Source: Allocoleopsis franciscana PCC 7113 (GTDB lineage Bacteria > Cyanobacteriota > Cyanobacteriia > Cyanobacteriales > Coleofasciculaceae). Taken from it: DNA of 64,000 nucleotides. The stretch is taken from assembly GCF_000317515.1 (NCBI RefSeq), contig NC_019738.1, positions 3,002,001 to 3,066,000 of the forward strand, written 5' to 3'. The stretch's first letter is position 1. Every line of letters starts with the position of its first letter. This document shows positions 46,093 through 56,024 of the stretch, one piece after another. The notes beneath the pieces are model-generated. The model saw only the letters and a program-made list of their open reading frames with translations, ran no database searches and was not told where the DNA came from. The position numbers and the translations under genes are program-made.

Positions 46093-46632
46093 ATGATACC
46101 AGAGACAGTCCTACCGGAAGTTATAGAAAACGTGTTTGTAGCCAACAGTAAACCACAGGATGTGTTTGCTGCATTACTACCAGCAGTGTGCGACGTGTTG
46201 CACACCAATCGCTGTTTTCTTCACCTGCGAAATCCACGCACTAGGATGTATCAAAATCTTTGTTGGCGGCGTAGCCCTGAAATTCCTGATACGAGTACGA
46301 ATGGCTGGGAGGCAGAAATCGAGTGGGAACGAGAAGATCCAATGTTTGCAGCAGCCCTCCGTGCAGCTCCCTCTATCTTTGTAGAAGACGTTGAGCTAGC
46401 CGGCGCAGATGTATTAAACATTGATTTTGAGCGGAAATACTTTGGACATCGAGCATTAATTCATGCTCACCTCTGTCAAGACGGGTTACTCTGGGCAATT
46501 CTACAGCCTTGTATTTTCGGACATCCCAGAGTGTGGGACGAATTTGACCGATCTTTCATTCATCAGGTTTTAGAAAAGCTCAAGCCCTTTGTGCTTTCTT
46601 ATGTGCGAGATGCTGAGGTTCATAAACTATAG
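46093..46632 (+). CDS. GAF-like domain protein
   Basis: A 179-residue single-domain protein resembling cyanobacterial GAF domains: FAALLPAVCDVLHTNRCFLHLRNP, then a closing helix (FDRSFIHQVLEKLKPFVL). The cysteines CDVLHTNRC are near the N-terminus; no bilin-binding CxxxxH-type motif is evident by eye. It lies in reverse orientation inside a broken tandem duplication, and its last codons overlap the folA remnant on the other strand. A sensor or regulatory role is inferred from the fold only. Confidence 0.65.
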   Translation: MIPETVLPEVIENVFVANSKPQDVFAALLPAVCDVLHTNRCFLHLRNPRTRMYQNLCWRRSPEIPDTSTNGWEAEIEWEREDPMFAAALRAAPSIFVEDVELAGADVLNIDFERKYFGHRALIHAHLCQDGLLWAILQPCIFGHPRVWDEFDRSFIHQVLEKLKPFVLSYVRDAEVHKL

Positions 46633-46757
46633 AAGAATAATCATAGGGATTGAGGCATCTTTTGTATCAGTGATGCGGCTAACTTCTTGCCACTGAGAGC
46701 TATCGATTTCTCGAAAAAAGTATCTCCTGTAAATTCACTTTGAATTTGTGTAATTTA
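46605..46757 (-). pseudogene. folA 3' remnant (duplicated, frameshifted)
   Basis: Read on the minus strand, three frames in turn match the C-terminus of the intact dihydrofolate reductase at 47834: ITQIQSEFTGDTFF (against ITEIHENFAGDTFF), EIDSSQWQEVSRITDTKDA (against EIHQSQWQEVSRIDCQKDA) and NPYDYSSIVYEP (against NPYNYSFVVYEP). Two single-base deletions, one in a T-run, separate the frames. The remnant starts at the stop codon of the paralogue-2 gene and runs into the 3' end of the GAF gene. Confidence 0.8.
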
Positions 46758-47672
46758 GGGCCATTTGGGGATATCCATTGTATGTTCCCACAACCAGAAG
46801 TTGGCAGCATCCTTGAGCACATCGCTTTGCAGCCGCCTTGGCTCTCTGAAAAAAGCTGAAGAAATTTTCTGATCTAGAATATGGGTGGCCAATAATCTCA
46901 GTGCTGCTGGTTCATCGTCAACAGCAGATTCTCTAAAGACGATGCGATCTTCTCGCGCCCCTGCGTCGCCCTGAAATTCATTAAAGACACGCTCGAAATA
47001 TTGAGTGACAACCTCACCGTGTCGCGCTTGATGAACCTGACAAATCACTACATAGAGAGATCGGCATTTCTCCTTTGCTAGCAGATTTTTCATCTTTTCA
47101 TTAATAAATTCTAATTGGGCAGCGGCCGCCTCATTCACACCTTGGATAATTTTGGGAGTAACTTTTTGGACGTAGTTGCTTAGTTGCTCACTCTTGATGC
47201 ACCCCTCACTTAATACTTGATTGATATATTCTATCGAGTACGCGATTAGTGATTTCTGGTTATCGATGACATTTGCCGCCCAATTTTGTTCATTCAGACT
47301 GCTTAAGGCTTGTTGTAATAAGTTGGAGCGCTCTCTCAAAAAATCCCTCAGAGAATCTGTGAGTCTGTAACCTTCAAACGTCTGTAAAGTCGCATAAAGG
47401 GTAGCCGGGTGATGCTCAATAGCTTTGAGTTGGTGATAAAGAGCCGGAATAAATTCTTCTTCTTCCCTAATCCCGTTATGGTATATGATTAGGTTTTTCA
47501 TTGTAAAAAGAAGTACCGTTGGTCCTTCAGGCTTTCCGAATGTAGAGGTGATTTGAGCAATTAGTTTGTCATAGTCTTCGTGGAATGTTTGGTTGACCTC
47601 TGCTAAAATCCCACGTTTTGGCTCAAAGGGAAATTGTTTTTCTTCAACTACTTTGCTATGATCTGCGTTCAT
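46755..47672 (-). CDS. Paralogue 2 of the exported unknown protein, signal peptide lost
   Basis: A 305-residue protein about 70 percent identical by eye to paralogue 1 (FEPKRGILAEVNQTFHEDYDKLIAQITSTFGK). It starts at MNADHSK, without a signal peptide, and ends at MDIPKWP, four residues shorter than paralogue 1. Upstream, in the same frame, the former signal-peptide region is still readable but has three stops. It may be a cytosolic product or a decaying gene. It follows folA on the same strand. Confidence 0.6.
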   Translation of the reverse strand: MNADHSKVVEEKQFPFEPKRGILAEVNQTFHEDYDKLIAQITSTFGKPEGPTVLLFTMKNLIIYHNGIREEEEFIPALYHQLKAIEHHPATLYATLQTFEGYRLTDSLRDFLRERSNLLQQALSSLNEQNWAANVIDNQKSLIAYSIEYINQVLSEGCIKSEQLSNYVQKVTPKIIQGVNEAAAAQLEFINEKMKNLLAKEKCRSLYVVICQVHQARHGEVVTQYFERVFNEFQGDAGAREDRIVFRESAVDDEPAALRLLATHILDQKISSAFFREPRRLQSDVLKDAANFWLWEHTMDIPKWP

Positions 47673-47834
47673 TTTTGCTTAAGCTTTCCTTTTCTACTGC
47701 TGGCTGAGCATAGCTCTTGGGCTATGTGTTGAATTGAAATTATTGACCCCGATGGGAATTAAAGCAAATAATACCAAGCCTAACATAGCAAAGATCTTGA
47801 AAATTTTGGAATGCTAAGACTGATCGAATAACAT
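47673..47834 (-). pseudogene. Decayed signal-peptide region of paralogue 2
   Basis: In frame with MNADHSK, the sequence from ATG 47834 reads MLFDQS-stop-HSKIFKIFAMLGLVLFAL, further residues to MLSQQ-stop, KRKA-stop, then AK before MNADHSK. It corresponds to MLTNQYYYSKFYKFLATSCLVLLAVIG of paralogue 1. Three stop codons (two TAG, one TAA) block export of the protein. Confidence 0.65.
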
Positions 47835-48337
47835 CAACTTGCAGGTTCGTAGACTACAAAGGAATAGTTATAAGGATTGACAGCATCTTTTTGACAATCA
47901 ATGCGGCTCACTTCTTGCCATTGAGATTGATGGATTTCCGGAAAAAAAGTATCTCCGGCAAAATTTTCGTGAATTTCTGTAATAATTAAGCGATCAACTA
48001 GATTGATTATTTGCTGATATATTTCCCCACCACCAAGAATATATACCTTTGGCACGCCTATTTTTTCCGCCATTTGGAAAGCTTCTTCAATAGAGTGAGC
48101 TACTGGATGGGTAGAGGATTTATAATCTTTTTGTCGGCTGATTACGATACCTTCTACGCCTTTGTGAAAGACTTCTCTACCCTGGACTGATTCAAAAAAC
48201 TTACGACCAGCGATGAGAAATTGTCCTTCGATTGTTCGCAGGAAAAAATCTAGGTCAGCAGGTAAATGCCAAGGCAGAGAATTATCTTTACCAATTACGT
48301 TATTGACGGTTTTGGCAGCAATGATTATTTTTTCCAT
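47834..48337 (-). CDS. folA: Dihydrofolate reductase
   Basis: A 167-residue DHFR that reduces dihydrofolate with NADPH to supply tetrahydrofolate. Motifs are IIIAAKTVNNVIGKDNSLPWHLPADL, FLIAGRKFFES and VYILGGGEIYQQ, then the closing ITEIHENFAGDTFFPEI. Length is normal. A 3' remnant of a second copy lies at 46605-46757, so folA was once duplicated together with its downstream neighbour. Confidence 0.92.
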   Translation of the reverse strand: MEKIIIAAKTVNNVIGKDNSLPWHLPADLDFFLRTIEGQFLIAGRKFFESVQGREVFHKGVEGIVISRQKDYKSSTHPVAHSIEEAFQMAEKIGVPKVYILGGGEIYQQIINLVDRLIITEIHENFAGDTFFPEIHQSQWQEVSRIDCQKDAVNPYNYSFVVYEPAS

Positions 48338-48387
48338 CGGTAGTTACTTCCACAGATAATACAGAGGTAGAAAATAATTTAAAAGGC

Positions 48388-49113
48388 TCAGTTATGTTTT
48401 GTTCTTATCTGCAACTGGCTGTAGCTAGAATTACTAGCTTTATTTCTTAACTGTGAAGGGAGGATATCCCACCGAAATTCAGCCAATAGAATGAGGGCAA
48501 GCACCATGACAGAACCGGTGAATAGAAACTGCCAAGATCTGACGTAAGGCAAAACCCCGATCGAGAGCAGCTGGAAGAAACCAGCAGCAATGATGGCACG
48601 CGAATGCAGGGCTAGCCCAGTACACCAATAGCCAAGAGCGCTTAACCCCAACCACAACGAGCAAAGGTTAGCTATCACTCCGCTCCAAATCAGAATGATC
48701 CCTAAGTCGGTAACGAGAAGTCCAATAAGGATCAGAATGACCCAGCAATAAAGCACCCAACTGACGCGCTCTACTTTCACCCATTCATGCGACATGGCTA
48801 CCATCGCTGCCAGCCCAATCAAGCTCAAACTTGACCATAAACCAGCTTGAACTGTCCAACTTAGGGCGAAAAACTGAGGTGTGACAAATATCGGTATTAG
48901 CACTAAAGCCCACAGCAGGCAAGCTAAGTCAACACGGGTATAAATCCTTAAATAAAACCTATGTTTACCTCTACCCCAAGATAAATAAAGAACTTTTTGC
49001 TGGGGGGATATATCGAGATTAGTTGGCTTGCAACAAAGAGGCGGTACAGAATTATCAAAAAAGCTCATACCCAAACTATGATTATTTTCTCCAACACATC
49101 TAAATCTCGACAA
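48388..49113 (-). CDS. Multi-pass membrane protein, unknown
   Basis: A 241-residue protein with about six hydrophobic segments (LACLLWALVLIPIFV, AGLWSSLSLIGLAAMVAM, VLYCWVILILIGLLV, GIILIWSGVIANLCSLWLGL, AIIAAGFFQLLSIGVLPY, FLFTGSVMVLALILLAEF) after a soluble N-terminal stretch of about 60 residues. An internal Met at residue 16 could be the start. It follows no recognised family. It is upstream of folA on the same strand, 50 bp apart. Confidence 0.6.
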   Translation of the reverse strand: MSRFRCVGENNHSLGMSFFDNSVPPLCCKPTNLDISPQQKVLYLSWGRGKHRFYLRIYTRVDLACLLWALVLIPIFVTPQFFALSWTVQAGLWSSLSLIGLAAMVAMSHEWVKVERVSWVLYCWVILILIGLLVTDLGIILIWSGVIANLCSLWLGLSALGYWCTGLALHSRAIIAAGFFQLLSIGVLPYVRSWQFLFTGSVMVLALILLAEFRWDILPSQLRNKASNSSYSQLQIRTKHN

Positions 49114-49317
49114 AAATGATAAATGGTGATTATCGTCTAATAGTCTAAGTTTTGGAAGTGAAAGCAGCTATCCTTTTAAAGCATTTGTCAATAGCAATTT
49201 TTCTCAAAATTATGGGGGTGTATGGCGCAAACGACTATATATATAGGAAATATATAGGAAAGGCTTCCTAAAACAATCTATCCATAACATCAGTATGTTT
49301 CATATTTTTACAGTAAA

Positions 49318-49503
49318 CGAGCTTTCAGGGCAATTGAAGATCACAAGTTAGGAACACAACTTAAGGACTCACTCGTTGAGACACTTATCAAGTACGCTAT
49401 AGAGAATCAAAGAGCTTTCAGGGGAATTGAAGATCGCAAGTTAGGAACGCAACTTAAGGACTCACTCATTGAGACATTTATCAATGTAGTGCATGGACAA
49501 TTG
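49318..49503 (+). repeat. 93-bp tandem repeat in a start-less open frame
   Basis: Two copies, 49318-49410 and 49411-49503, are nearly identical over their first 73 bp. Both are in one frame, which stays open from 49288 to TGA 49561-49563 and reads RAFRxIEDxKLGTQLKDSL twice with a 31-residue period. The frame has no usable start codon near its 5' end. It may be the remains of a gene or a mobile fragment. The rest of 49114-49678 has a TATATA-rich run near 49240 and no other feature. Confidence 0.5.
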
Positions 49504-49678
49504 CATTTGTCAATTAGTAATTTGTCTGTTTCTCAACTCGCTTCTAAACCCTGTCTACTTTGAGACCCGTAGTTTTTCCTCTAAAGATGATATTTTCAAA
49601 TACAAAAGAAAATTGGTGACAAGTTAAAGCTTGCAAGTTTAGAAAAAGCCATTCAAATCAATAAACAACGACCATTCT

Positions 49679-51313
49679 ATGGCGACTAAAAGCGACGAGC
49701 CATTAGCCTTACACGAAATTATTTCCCGGATTCTGGCACCGGAACCCTCTTACCAGAAGCCAAAAGGACTTCTTGCGGAGCTGGGGACGATGCAAGCCCT
49801 CAATCAGCGCCTCACCAATCAACCTCTGCTCGATTTTATCAACGCCACTTTGCGGGGAATTAGTCAGGTTATTTTCGTTAACAATCCCTTGAGTGGATTG
49901 CTCATCCTCGCTGCCATGTTCATTCAGTCGCCCTGGTTAGGAAGCATGAGCTTAGTCGGGACTGCCAGCGCAACGCTAACGGCGATCGCCCTCAAGTCTA
50001 ATCGAGGCGCGATCCAGAATGGTATCTTTGGGTTCAATGGAATGCTTGTTAGTGCGACAATGGCATTTTTAGGGGCGTTTGGCAATGGAGCCTGGAATCC
50101 TGTCTGGGCGATCGCTGCCATTATCCTCTCTGCTCTCACAGCCGTGGTGATGGAGACGCTAGGGACGTGGTTTGCCATCCGGTTCAGAGTAGCTCCACTG
50201 GCCATCCCATTTAATGGAGTGATACTGACATTTTTACTCCTGCTTGCATTTGTGCCCCAACCCTTCTTCGATCTGGGCCCGCCCCGCCCCCCTTTTCCAT
50301 CGGGATCAATTGACGGATTTCGTTTGGTACAATCACTGCCGATCAGTCTGGGCCAGGTCTTTTTCGTAGATAAGCTTGTTTCCGTTTTGCTAGTCATTTT
50401 AGCCGTTGCCATCAGTACCCCGATTGGTGCAGTGCTAGGATTGCTGGGTTGTGCTATGTACCTGCTAGCTGGTTTGCTGCTGGGAGCCAAGCCTGATGAA
50501 TTGTATACAGGATTGTGGGGCTACAATGCAGCTGTCACAGCGATGGCAATTGGTGGAATGTTTTACACGCCAAATCGTCTGAGCATTTTGCTTGGTGTCA
50601 TCTGTGCTTTCTTAGTATCGATCGCCAGCATTCTCTTAGCTCCCCTGTTCTCGCTGCTCAAGCTACCCGTTCTGTCCGTACCGTTTGTAATTGTGACGAT
50701 TGCGTGTTGTCTGATTTTGCAGCGATCGCTACCGTCCCTTGTCCCCGTAGTGCTGCATACAGTGACGAGTCCAGAGGAACATCGACAGCGGTTCAAGGTA
50801 GCAAAGGAAATTGTTAGCAGCTTCCGGCAAAACCTTAGAGCCACGATTCAAGGGCAGCAACGCAACATCTTGTTTGAGCAGGCAACTTCTGCGATTAAAG
50901 GCGATTTACGCTACATCTTCGATGCAATTGATCGCGATCGCAGCGGGTTCCTCTCAACTCAGGAACTTGCAGATCACCTAAATCAGGCAGGAAAAGTTGT
51001 TTCTGAGGATGAACTGACCTATCTGTTCAAGTGCATGGATAGAGATGGCAATGGCGCGATCGACTTTGAGGAATTTGGCGAATTGATGTTGCGTCATCAA
51101 CGGCTAATGTCGAGATACACAGAATTTGTCACCTATTTCCTATCCATTGATGCCAATGAAGATAATACCATCAGTATGCAGGAGATGAATACGGCACTGG
51201 CCAGTTTCAGAGAGCCACCTCTGTCTGAGGAGGAAATCATATTCCTGCAAAAGCAAACAGGAGGGCAGCCGTTGACTTGGAATCACTTTATTGAGGTATT
51301 GCTGCTAACTTGA
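49679..51313 (+). CDS. Urea transporter with C-terminal EF-hands
   Basis: A 544-residue protein. Residues of about 40-370 are a urea-channel (UT-type) membrane domain with repeated halves (GISQVIFVNNPLSGLLILAAMF; NGIFGFNGMLVSATMAFLG; YTGLWGYNAAVTAMAIGGMF). The C-terminal 150 residues contain calcium-binding EF-hands: DRDRSGFLSTQE and DRDGNGAIDFEE are canonical, and DANEDNTISMQE is a weaker third. Bacterial UT proteins are usually about 300-350 residues without EF-hands, so this suggests calcium-controlled urea or related transport. Calcium control is inference. Confidence 0.82.
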   Translation: MATKSDEPLALHEIISRILAPEPSYQKPKGLLAELGTMQALNQRLTNQPLLDFINATLRGISQVIFVNNPLSGLLILAAMFIQSPWLGSMSLVGTASATLTAIALKSNRGAIQNGIFGFNGMLVSATMAFLGAFGNGAWNPVWAIAAIILSALTAVVMETLGTWFAIRFRVAPLAIPFNGVILTFLLLLAFVPQPFFDLGPPRPPFPSGSIDGFRLVQSLPISLGQVFFVDKLVSVLLVILAVAISTPIGAVLGLLGCAMYLLAGLLLGAKPDELYTGLWGYNAAVTAMAIGGMFYTPNRLSILLGVICAFLVSIASILLAPLFSLLKLPVLSVPFVIVTIACCLILQRSLPSLVPVVLHTVTSPEEHRQRFKVAKEIVSSFRQNLRATIQGQQRNILFEQATSAIKGDLRYIFDAIDRDRSGFLSTQELADHLNQAGKVVSEDELTYLFKCMDRDGNGAIDFEEFGELMLRHQRLMSRYTEFVTYFLSIDANEDNTISMQEMNTALASFREPPLSEEEIIFLQKQTGGQPLTWNHFIEVLLLT

Positions 51314-51370
51314 AGAGCGATCGCGTGTACTGTACAACAAACATCTTGATAGAATTCGGCAAAGTTTCCT

Positions 51371-51598
51371 CTACGAATCCGTATCAATTTCCACCCACTT
51401 CGTTCTTGATGATAAACCCGACTTAATTCGGATTTGTGACTTCGGTACCTCAAACTGATCAGCTAGTAGTTCAATCAACTCCTTATTCGCTTTCCCATCC
51501 ACAGGTGAAGACTTCAAATATACCGTAAGACTCCCATCGGCTAATTCTTCTATAGCCTGTTTTTTAGCGTTAGGCTTAACTTTCACTTGTTTTTGCAT
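51371..51598 (-). CDS. DUF167 (YggU-type) protein
   Basis: A 75-residue protein with the DUF167 core: [36 protein letters not shown] and [14 protein letters not shown]. The family is a small mixed alpha/beta fold with no settled function. The length is normal, and it stands alone. Confidence 0.88.
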   Translation of the reverse strand: MQKQVKVKPNAKKQAIEELADGSLTVYLKSSPVDGKANKELIELLADQFEVPKSQIRIKSGLSSRTKWVEIDTDS

Positions 51599-51797
51599 TA
51601 AGCTACGGTTTCTTTTGTCTTAGTTTAAACTGCCAATAAAAGCGGACTGCAATCCTTCTAGGTTCATCATTAAGTCCTATTACCAGAGGACTTGATTTAT
51701 AAGCTTGGACTTCAAAAATTAGCGGTTGACGGGATAGGCATTAACACACCTTTAAAAGTAAAATGCTTGAAAACATTAAACTCTTTTCCATCCCACT

Positions 51798-52433
51798 TCA
51801 GCCTAAGCAGAGAAACAAGGGAATCGAACTAGAAATATTAGCTTTTTGAGTCGCGAACCTTAAGCGCATTGACTCTAACTGGTAAGCTTCTCGTCCAATA
51901 GAATAATACACGACATCATTGTCGTAGTAATGAGCTTCCTTTTCGTATTTCATCCCTATTTTTTCCATCACTCGACGCGAAGCGATGTTTTCGGGTTTAG
52001 CGATCGCCACAATCTTTTCCAACTGTGCGATCTCAAAACCATACTTGAGGACGGCTGACGCGGCTTCTGTTCCTAACCCTATACTCCAGTAGGACTTGAA
52101 TAGCAAATAGCCGATTTGAATTTCGGTCGTATTGGCGAGAAATTTAAGCCCACAATGACCAATGAGTGTTTGATTGTTCTTGTAAACAATTGCCCACACT
52201 CCGAAGTTGTGATTTTTCCAGTGTTCCGTAAAGGAATCAATCACCGCCCTAGTCTGTTCCCAAAGTAGGGGTTTTTCATTCGACATATATTTTAGGGAAT
52301 CGGGATGGCTGTAGATGCGATGCAGCTCTTTTGCATCATCGGGCTTGAACTGTCTAAGTTGCAATCGGGGGGTTTCTATCTCACGCGCCACAAACTGCCG
52401 AAGTTGCAGTCGTAATGCTTCACTCTCACGCAT
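51798..52433 (-). CDS. GNAT-family (RimJ/RimL-like) N-acetyltransferase
   Basis: A 211-residue acetyltransferase. The core begins ETPRLQLRQFKPDDAKELHRI, with GYLLFKSYWSIGLGTEAASAV (acetyl-CoA loop) and IASRRVMEKIGMKYE near the end. The first 19 residues contain an extra copy of LRLQLRQF, a short internal duplication, so the true start may lie within it. The last 20 residues are unlike the family. The substrate is unknown; it could be a ribosomal protein or a small amine. Confidence 0.85.
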   Translation of the reverse strand: MRESEALRLQLRQFVAREIETPRLQLRQFKPDDAKELHRIYSHPDSLKYMSNEKPLLWEQTRAVIDSFTEHWKNHNFGVWAIVYKNNQTLIGHCGLKFLANTTEIQIGYLLFKSYWSIGLGTEAASAVLKYGFEIAQLEKIVAIAKPENIASRRVMEKIGMKYEKEAHYYDNDVVYYSIGREAYQLESMRLRFATQKANISSSIPLFLCLG

Positions 52434-52530
52434 GATGACGGTGTAATCTCCTAAGCTAGATTATTAAAGCTTGTGCTTTTTTTTGTACTTTTTGGTTCTT
52501 TTGTTACAGAAATTACGACTTAGGTTTTAG

Positions 52531-54363
52531 ATGACTCACTCCTCACGGATCTCGCAGACAAATCAGCGCCCTCGCGAGAACGACTGGCGACTGTTTCTGC
52601 GACTTGTGCCTTATGCCCGTCGCACGGGACACCTGTTATGGATTTCCATGACGTTATTGCTGCCCTTGTCTATAGCAAGTGCCGTTCAACCCTTAATCAT
52701 TGGACAGGCTATCTCCTTGATCCGTTCTGAAGATCAAACCTGGTCTTTTCTGAAAGAGCGATCGCTATCCGATGGACTCAGCCTTCTCATCCTTCTACTG
52801 CTGTTAACCATCGTGATCCGATTGGTGTTTGTGGCGGTGCAGGGCTTCCTCGTGGTGAAGTTAGGGCAACAGATGACCGCTTGGATACGCGAAGACCTAT
52901 TTGACCATGTTACCGCCTTGGCCGTGCGATTTTTTGACCGAACTCCCGTCGGGCGGTTAATTACTCGACTCACCAGCGATGTGGAAGCCTTGGGTGATGT
53001 ATTTTCCACAGGGGCAATTGGCATTATTGGGGATGTCCTCTCCATCCTGGTGATTGCCATCACCATGTTCTTTCTGCAATGGCAACTCGCCTTGATGCTA
53101 GTGTTAATGCTGGTACCCATCACGGGGTTAATTATTTACTTCCAGCAGGAATATCGCAAAGCCAACTACAAAGCCAGGGAAGAACTGTCCGCCCTCAACT
53201 CGATGCTGCAAGAAAACATCAGTGGCATTAATATTGTGCAACTGTTCCGTCGGGAGCAATTCAATGCGGAAGTGTTTCGTGAAGTGAACAATCGCTACAT
53301 CAAAGAAGTAGACAAAACTATCTTTCACGATTCAGCGGTTTCGGCAACACTAGAGTGGATTAGCTTTATGGCGATCGCTGGTGTGTTGGGGTTAGGGGGT
53401 TGGCTGGTTCTGGGAAAAACGCTGAGTTTTGGGGCTTTGTCAGCCTTTGTTCTGTACGCACAGCGTTTATTTGACCCCTTGCGTCGGTTTGCCGAAAAAT
53501 TCACCATGCTTCAAGCCGGATTCACGGCAGTTGAGCGCATCAGCGATATCATGAATGAGCCAATTGAAATCCGTGACCCCGTTCTGACAGGGGAACAGGG
53601 CAAACTTGGCTCTACTTTCTCCCCCGCCTCTGGCACTGGAGAAATCCGCTTTGAGCATGTCTGGTTTGCCTACAAGCCAGATGAATACGTGCTCAAAGAT
53701 TTGCACTTCACCATCCGTCCCGGTGAAAAAGTGGCATTAGTAGGGCCGACGGGGGCTGGCAAGAGTTCGATTATCCGTCTTTTGTGCCGCCTCTATGAAC
53801 CGACACAAGGACGAATTCTGATTGATGGCATCGATATTCGCGACATCTCCCAAGCCGAACTCCGGCGCTATTTGGGTGTCATCTTGCAAGAAGGATTTTT
53901 GTTTGCTGGAGATGTCAAGGGGAACATCACCTTAGGAGAAACTTACCCGATTGAGCAAGTTCAAGCGGCGGCTGAAGTGACGAACGTTGCGGATTTCATC
54001 GAACAGCTACCCCAAGGCTATGATACCCAACTGCGAGAGCGAGGCACGAATCTCTCTGGAGGACAAAAGCAATTGTTGGCGTTTGCGCGTGCGGCGATTC
54101 GTGACCCTAGTATCCTAGTACTGGATGAGGCAACAGCCAGTTTGGATGTGGGTACAGAAGCCCTGATTCAACAAGCCTTGGATCGGGTAATGGAAAAACG
54201 CACGGCGATTATTATTGCTCACCGCCTCTCGACGATTCGGAATGTAGACCGAATTCTGGTATTGAAACGGGGAGAATTGATTGAGTCAGGCAGTCACGAT
54301 GAACTGTTGCAGCAGAATGGACTGTATGCAAGTTTATATCAGTTGCAAATGTTGGGAACCTGA
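52531..54363 (+). CDS. ABC-type exporter, fused permease and ATPase
   Basis: A 610-residue half-transporter of the MsbA/MDR-like type. Six membrane helices fill residues of about 30-330, followed by the ATP-binding domain: Walker A GPTGAGKSS (405-413), ABC signature LSGGQKQ, Walker B ILVLDEATASLD and the H-loop IIAHRLST. It would work as a dimer to export a lipid, peptide or drug. The length is normal. It is upstream of an SDR gene on the same strand, with about 90 bp between. Confidence 0.92.
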   Translation: MTHSSRISQTNQRPRENDWRLFLRLVPYARRTGHLLWISMTLLLPLSIASAVQPLIIGQAISLIRSEDQTWSFLKERSLSDGLSLLILLLLLTIVIRLVFVAVQGFLVVKLGQQMTAWIREDLFDHVTALAVRFFDRTPVGRLITRLTSDVEALGDVFSTGAIGIIGDVLSILVIAITMFFLQWQLALMLVLMLVPITGLIIYFQQEYRKANYKAREELSALNSMLQENISGINIVQLFRREQFNAEVFREVNNRYIKEVDKTIFHDSAVSATLEWISFMAIAGVLGLGGWLVLGKTLSFGALSAFVLYAQRLFDPLRRFAEKFTMLQAGFTAVERISDIMNEPIEIRDPVLTGEQGKLGSTFSPASGTGEIRFEHVWFAYKPDEYVLKDLHFTIRPGEKVALVGPTGAGKSSIIRLLCRLYEPTQGRILIDGIDIRDISQAELRRYLGVILQEGFLFAGDVKGNITLGETYPIEQVQAAAEVTNVADFIEQLPQGYDTQLRERGTNLSGGQKQLLAFARAAIRDPSILVLDEATASLDVGTEALIQQALDRVMEKRTAIIIAHRLSTIRNVDRILVLKRGELIESGSHDELLQQNGLYASLYQLQMLGT

Positions 54364-54454
54364 TTGAGGAAGTACTCCGGGTTGCGCTACGCTACACTCG
54401 GAGCTTCCGAACTCGCATTAACTCTCGACATCGCCCGATTTTGAGACCCAAACC

Positions 54455-55270
54455 ATGAGTTTTGCGAACAAAACCATTATTCTTACAGGTGCGTCCGCCG
54501 GAATTGGACGATCGCTAGCACTCTTCTTGGCTCAGCAGGGTGCAAATTTAGTTTTAGCTGCCCGTAATCAAGCAGCATTAGAAGAAACCGTTGCTGCCTG
54601 CACGAATCAGCCAGGAACTGCGATCGCAATTCCCACTGATGTGACTCAACCTGAAGCCTGTCAGCATTTGATCGAGAAAGCGATCGCAGCATTTGGGCAG
54701 ATTGATAGTTTGATTAATAACGCCGGAATCTCAATGCTGAGCCGCTTTGATGAGATTACAGACCTATCCATTTTCGAGCAGGTTATGCAGGTTAACTATC
54801 TCGGTGCCGTCTACTGCACCCACTACGCCTTACCTTATCTCAAAGCCAGTCGAGGACTTGTGGTGGCTATCTCTTCACTGTGCGGCAAAACGGCCGTACC
54901 CACTCGCACCGGTTACGTTGCCAGTAAGCACGCGATGCAAGGGTTCTTCGATACCCTCCGTATTGAGCTACGGGGAACTGGGGTAGATGTGCTGGTTGTC
55001 TCACCGGGGTTTGTGGCAACTGACATCCGGCAACGTGCTCTAGGAGCGAATGGGCAACCCTTGGGTCGGAGTCCTCGTGATGAGAGCAAAGGCAATATGC
55101 CAGTTGATGAGTGTGTGCGTCAAATTGTCTGGGCGATGGAACACCGCAAACGGGAACACCTAATGACGTTGAAAGGCAAAGTGACACCTTGGGTAAAGTT
55201 GATTGCACCTGGGTGCGTTGATCGCATTGCTGCTTATACTACCCGCAGGACAACTTCCGCCCAGAAGTAA
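54455..55270 (+). CDS. Short-chain dehydrogenase/reductase
   Basis: A 271-residue SDR enzyme: NAD(P)-binding TGASAGIGRSLA, NNAGI, the catalytic serine in AISSLCGKTAVP and YVASK with the catalytic Tyr and Lys. It resembles the DHRS7-like group with a C-terminal extension (LKGKVTPWVKLIAPGCVDRI). The substrate is unknown. Confidence 0.88.
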   Translation: MSFANKTIILTGASAGIGRSLALFLAQQGANLVLAARNQAALEETVAACTNQPGTAIAIPTDVTQPEACQHLIEKAIAAFGQIDSLINNAGISMLSRFDEITDLSIFEQVMQVNYLGAVYCTHYALPYLKASRGLVVAISSLCGKTAVPTRTGYVASKHAMQGFFDTLRIELRGTGVDVLVVSPGFVATDIRQRALGANGQPLGRSPRDESKGNMPVDECVRQIVWAMEHRKREHLMTLKGKVTPWVKLIAPGCVDRIAAYTTRRTTSAQK

Positions 55271-55316
55271 TCTTCCACTATCCGACCCTTAGAATAACAA
55301 TTATTACTTGGAATAG

Positions 55317-55904
<588 letters not shown>

Positions 55905-56024
55905 ATCAGTGAAGCTCATCTAGAAAATGTAGCTAGAATACATATCGGTGTCAGCTAGTCCGAGAGAGACAGTAAACAGTTTATTCAGATACACACAAAG
56001 CGTGATGGAGCTTCCCAAGTGATT

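Noticed and set aside
46093-46632. Phytochrome-like bilin-binding GAF domain
   Set aside because: No convincing bilin-attachment cysteine motif was found, so only a generic GAF-like call is made.
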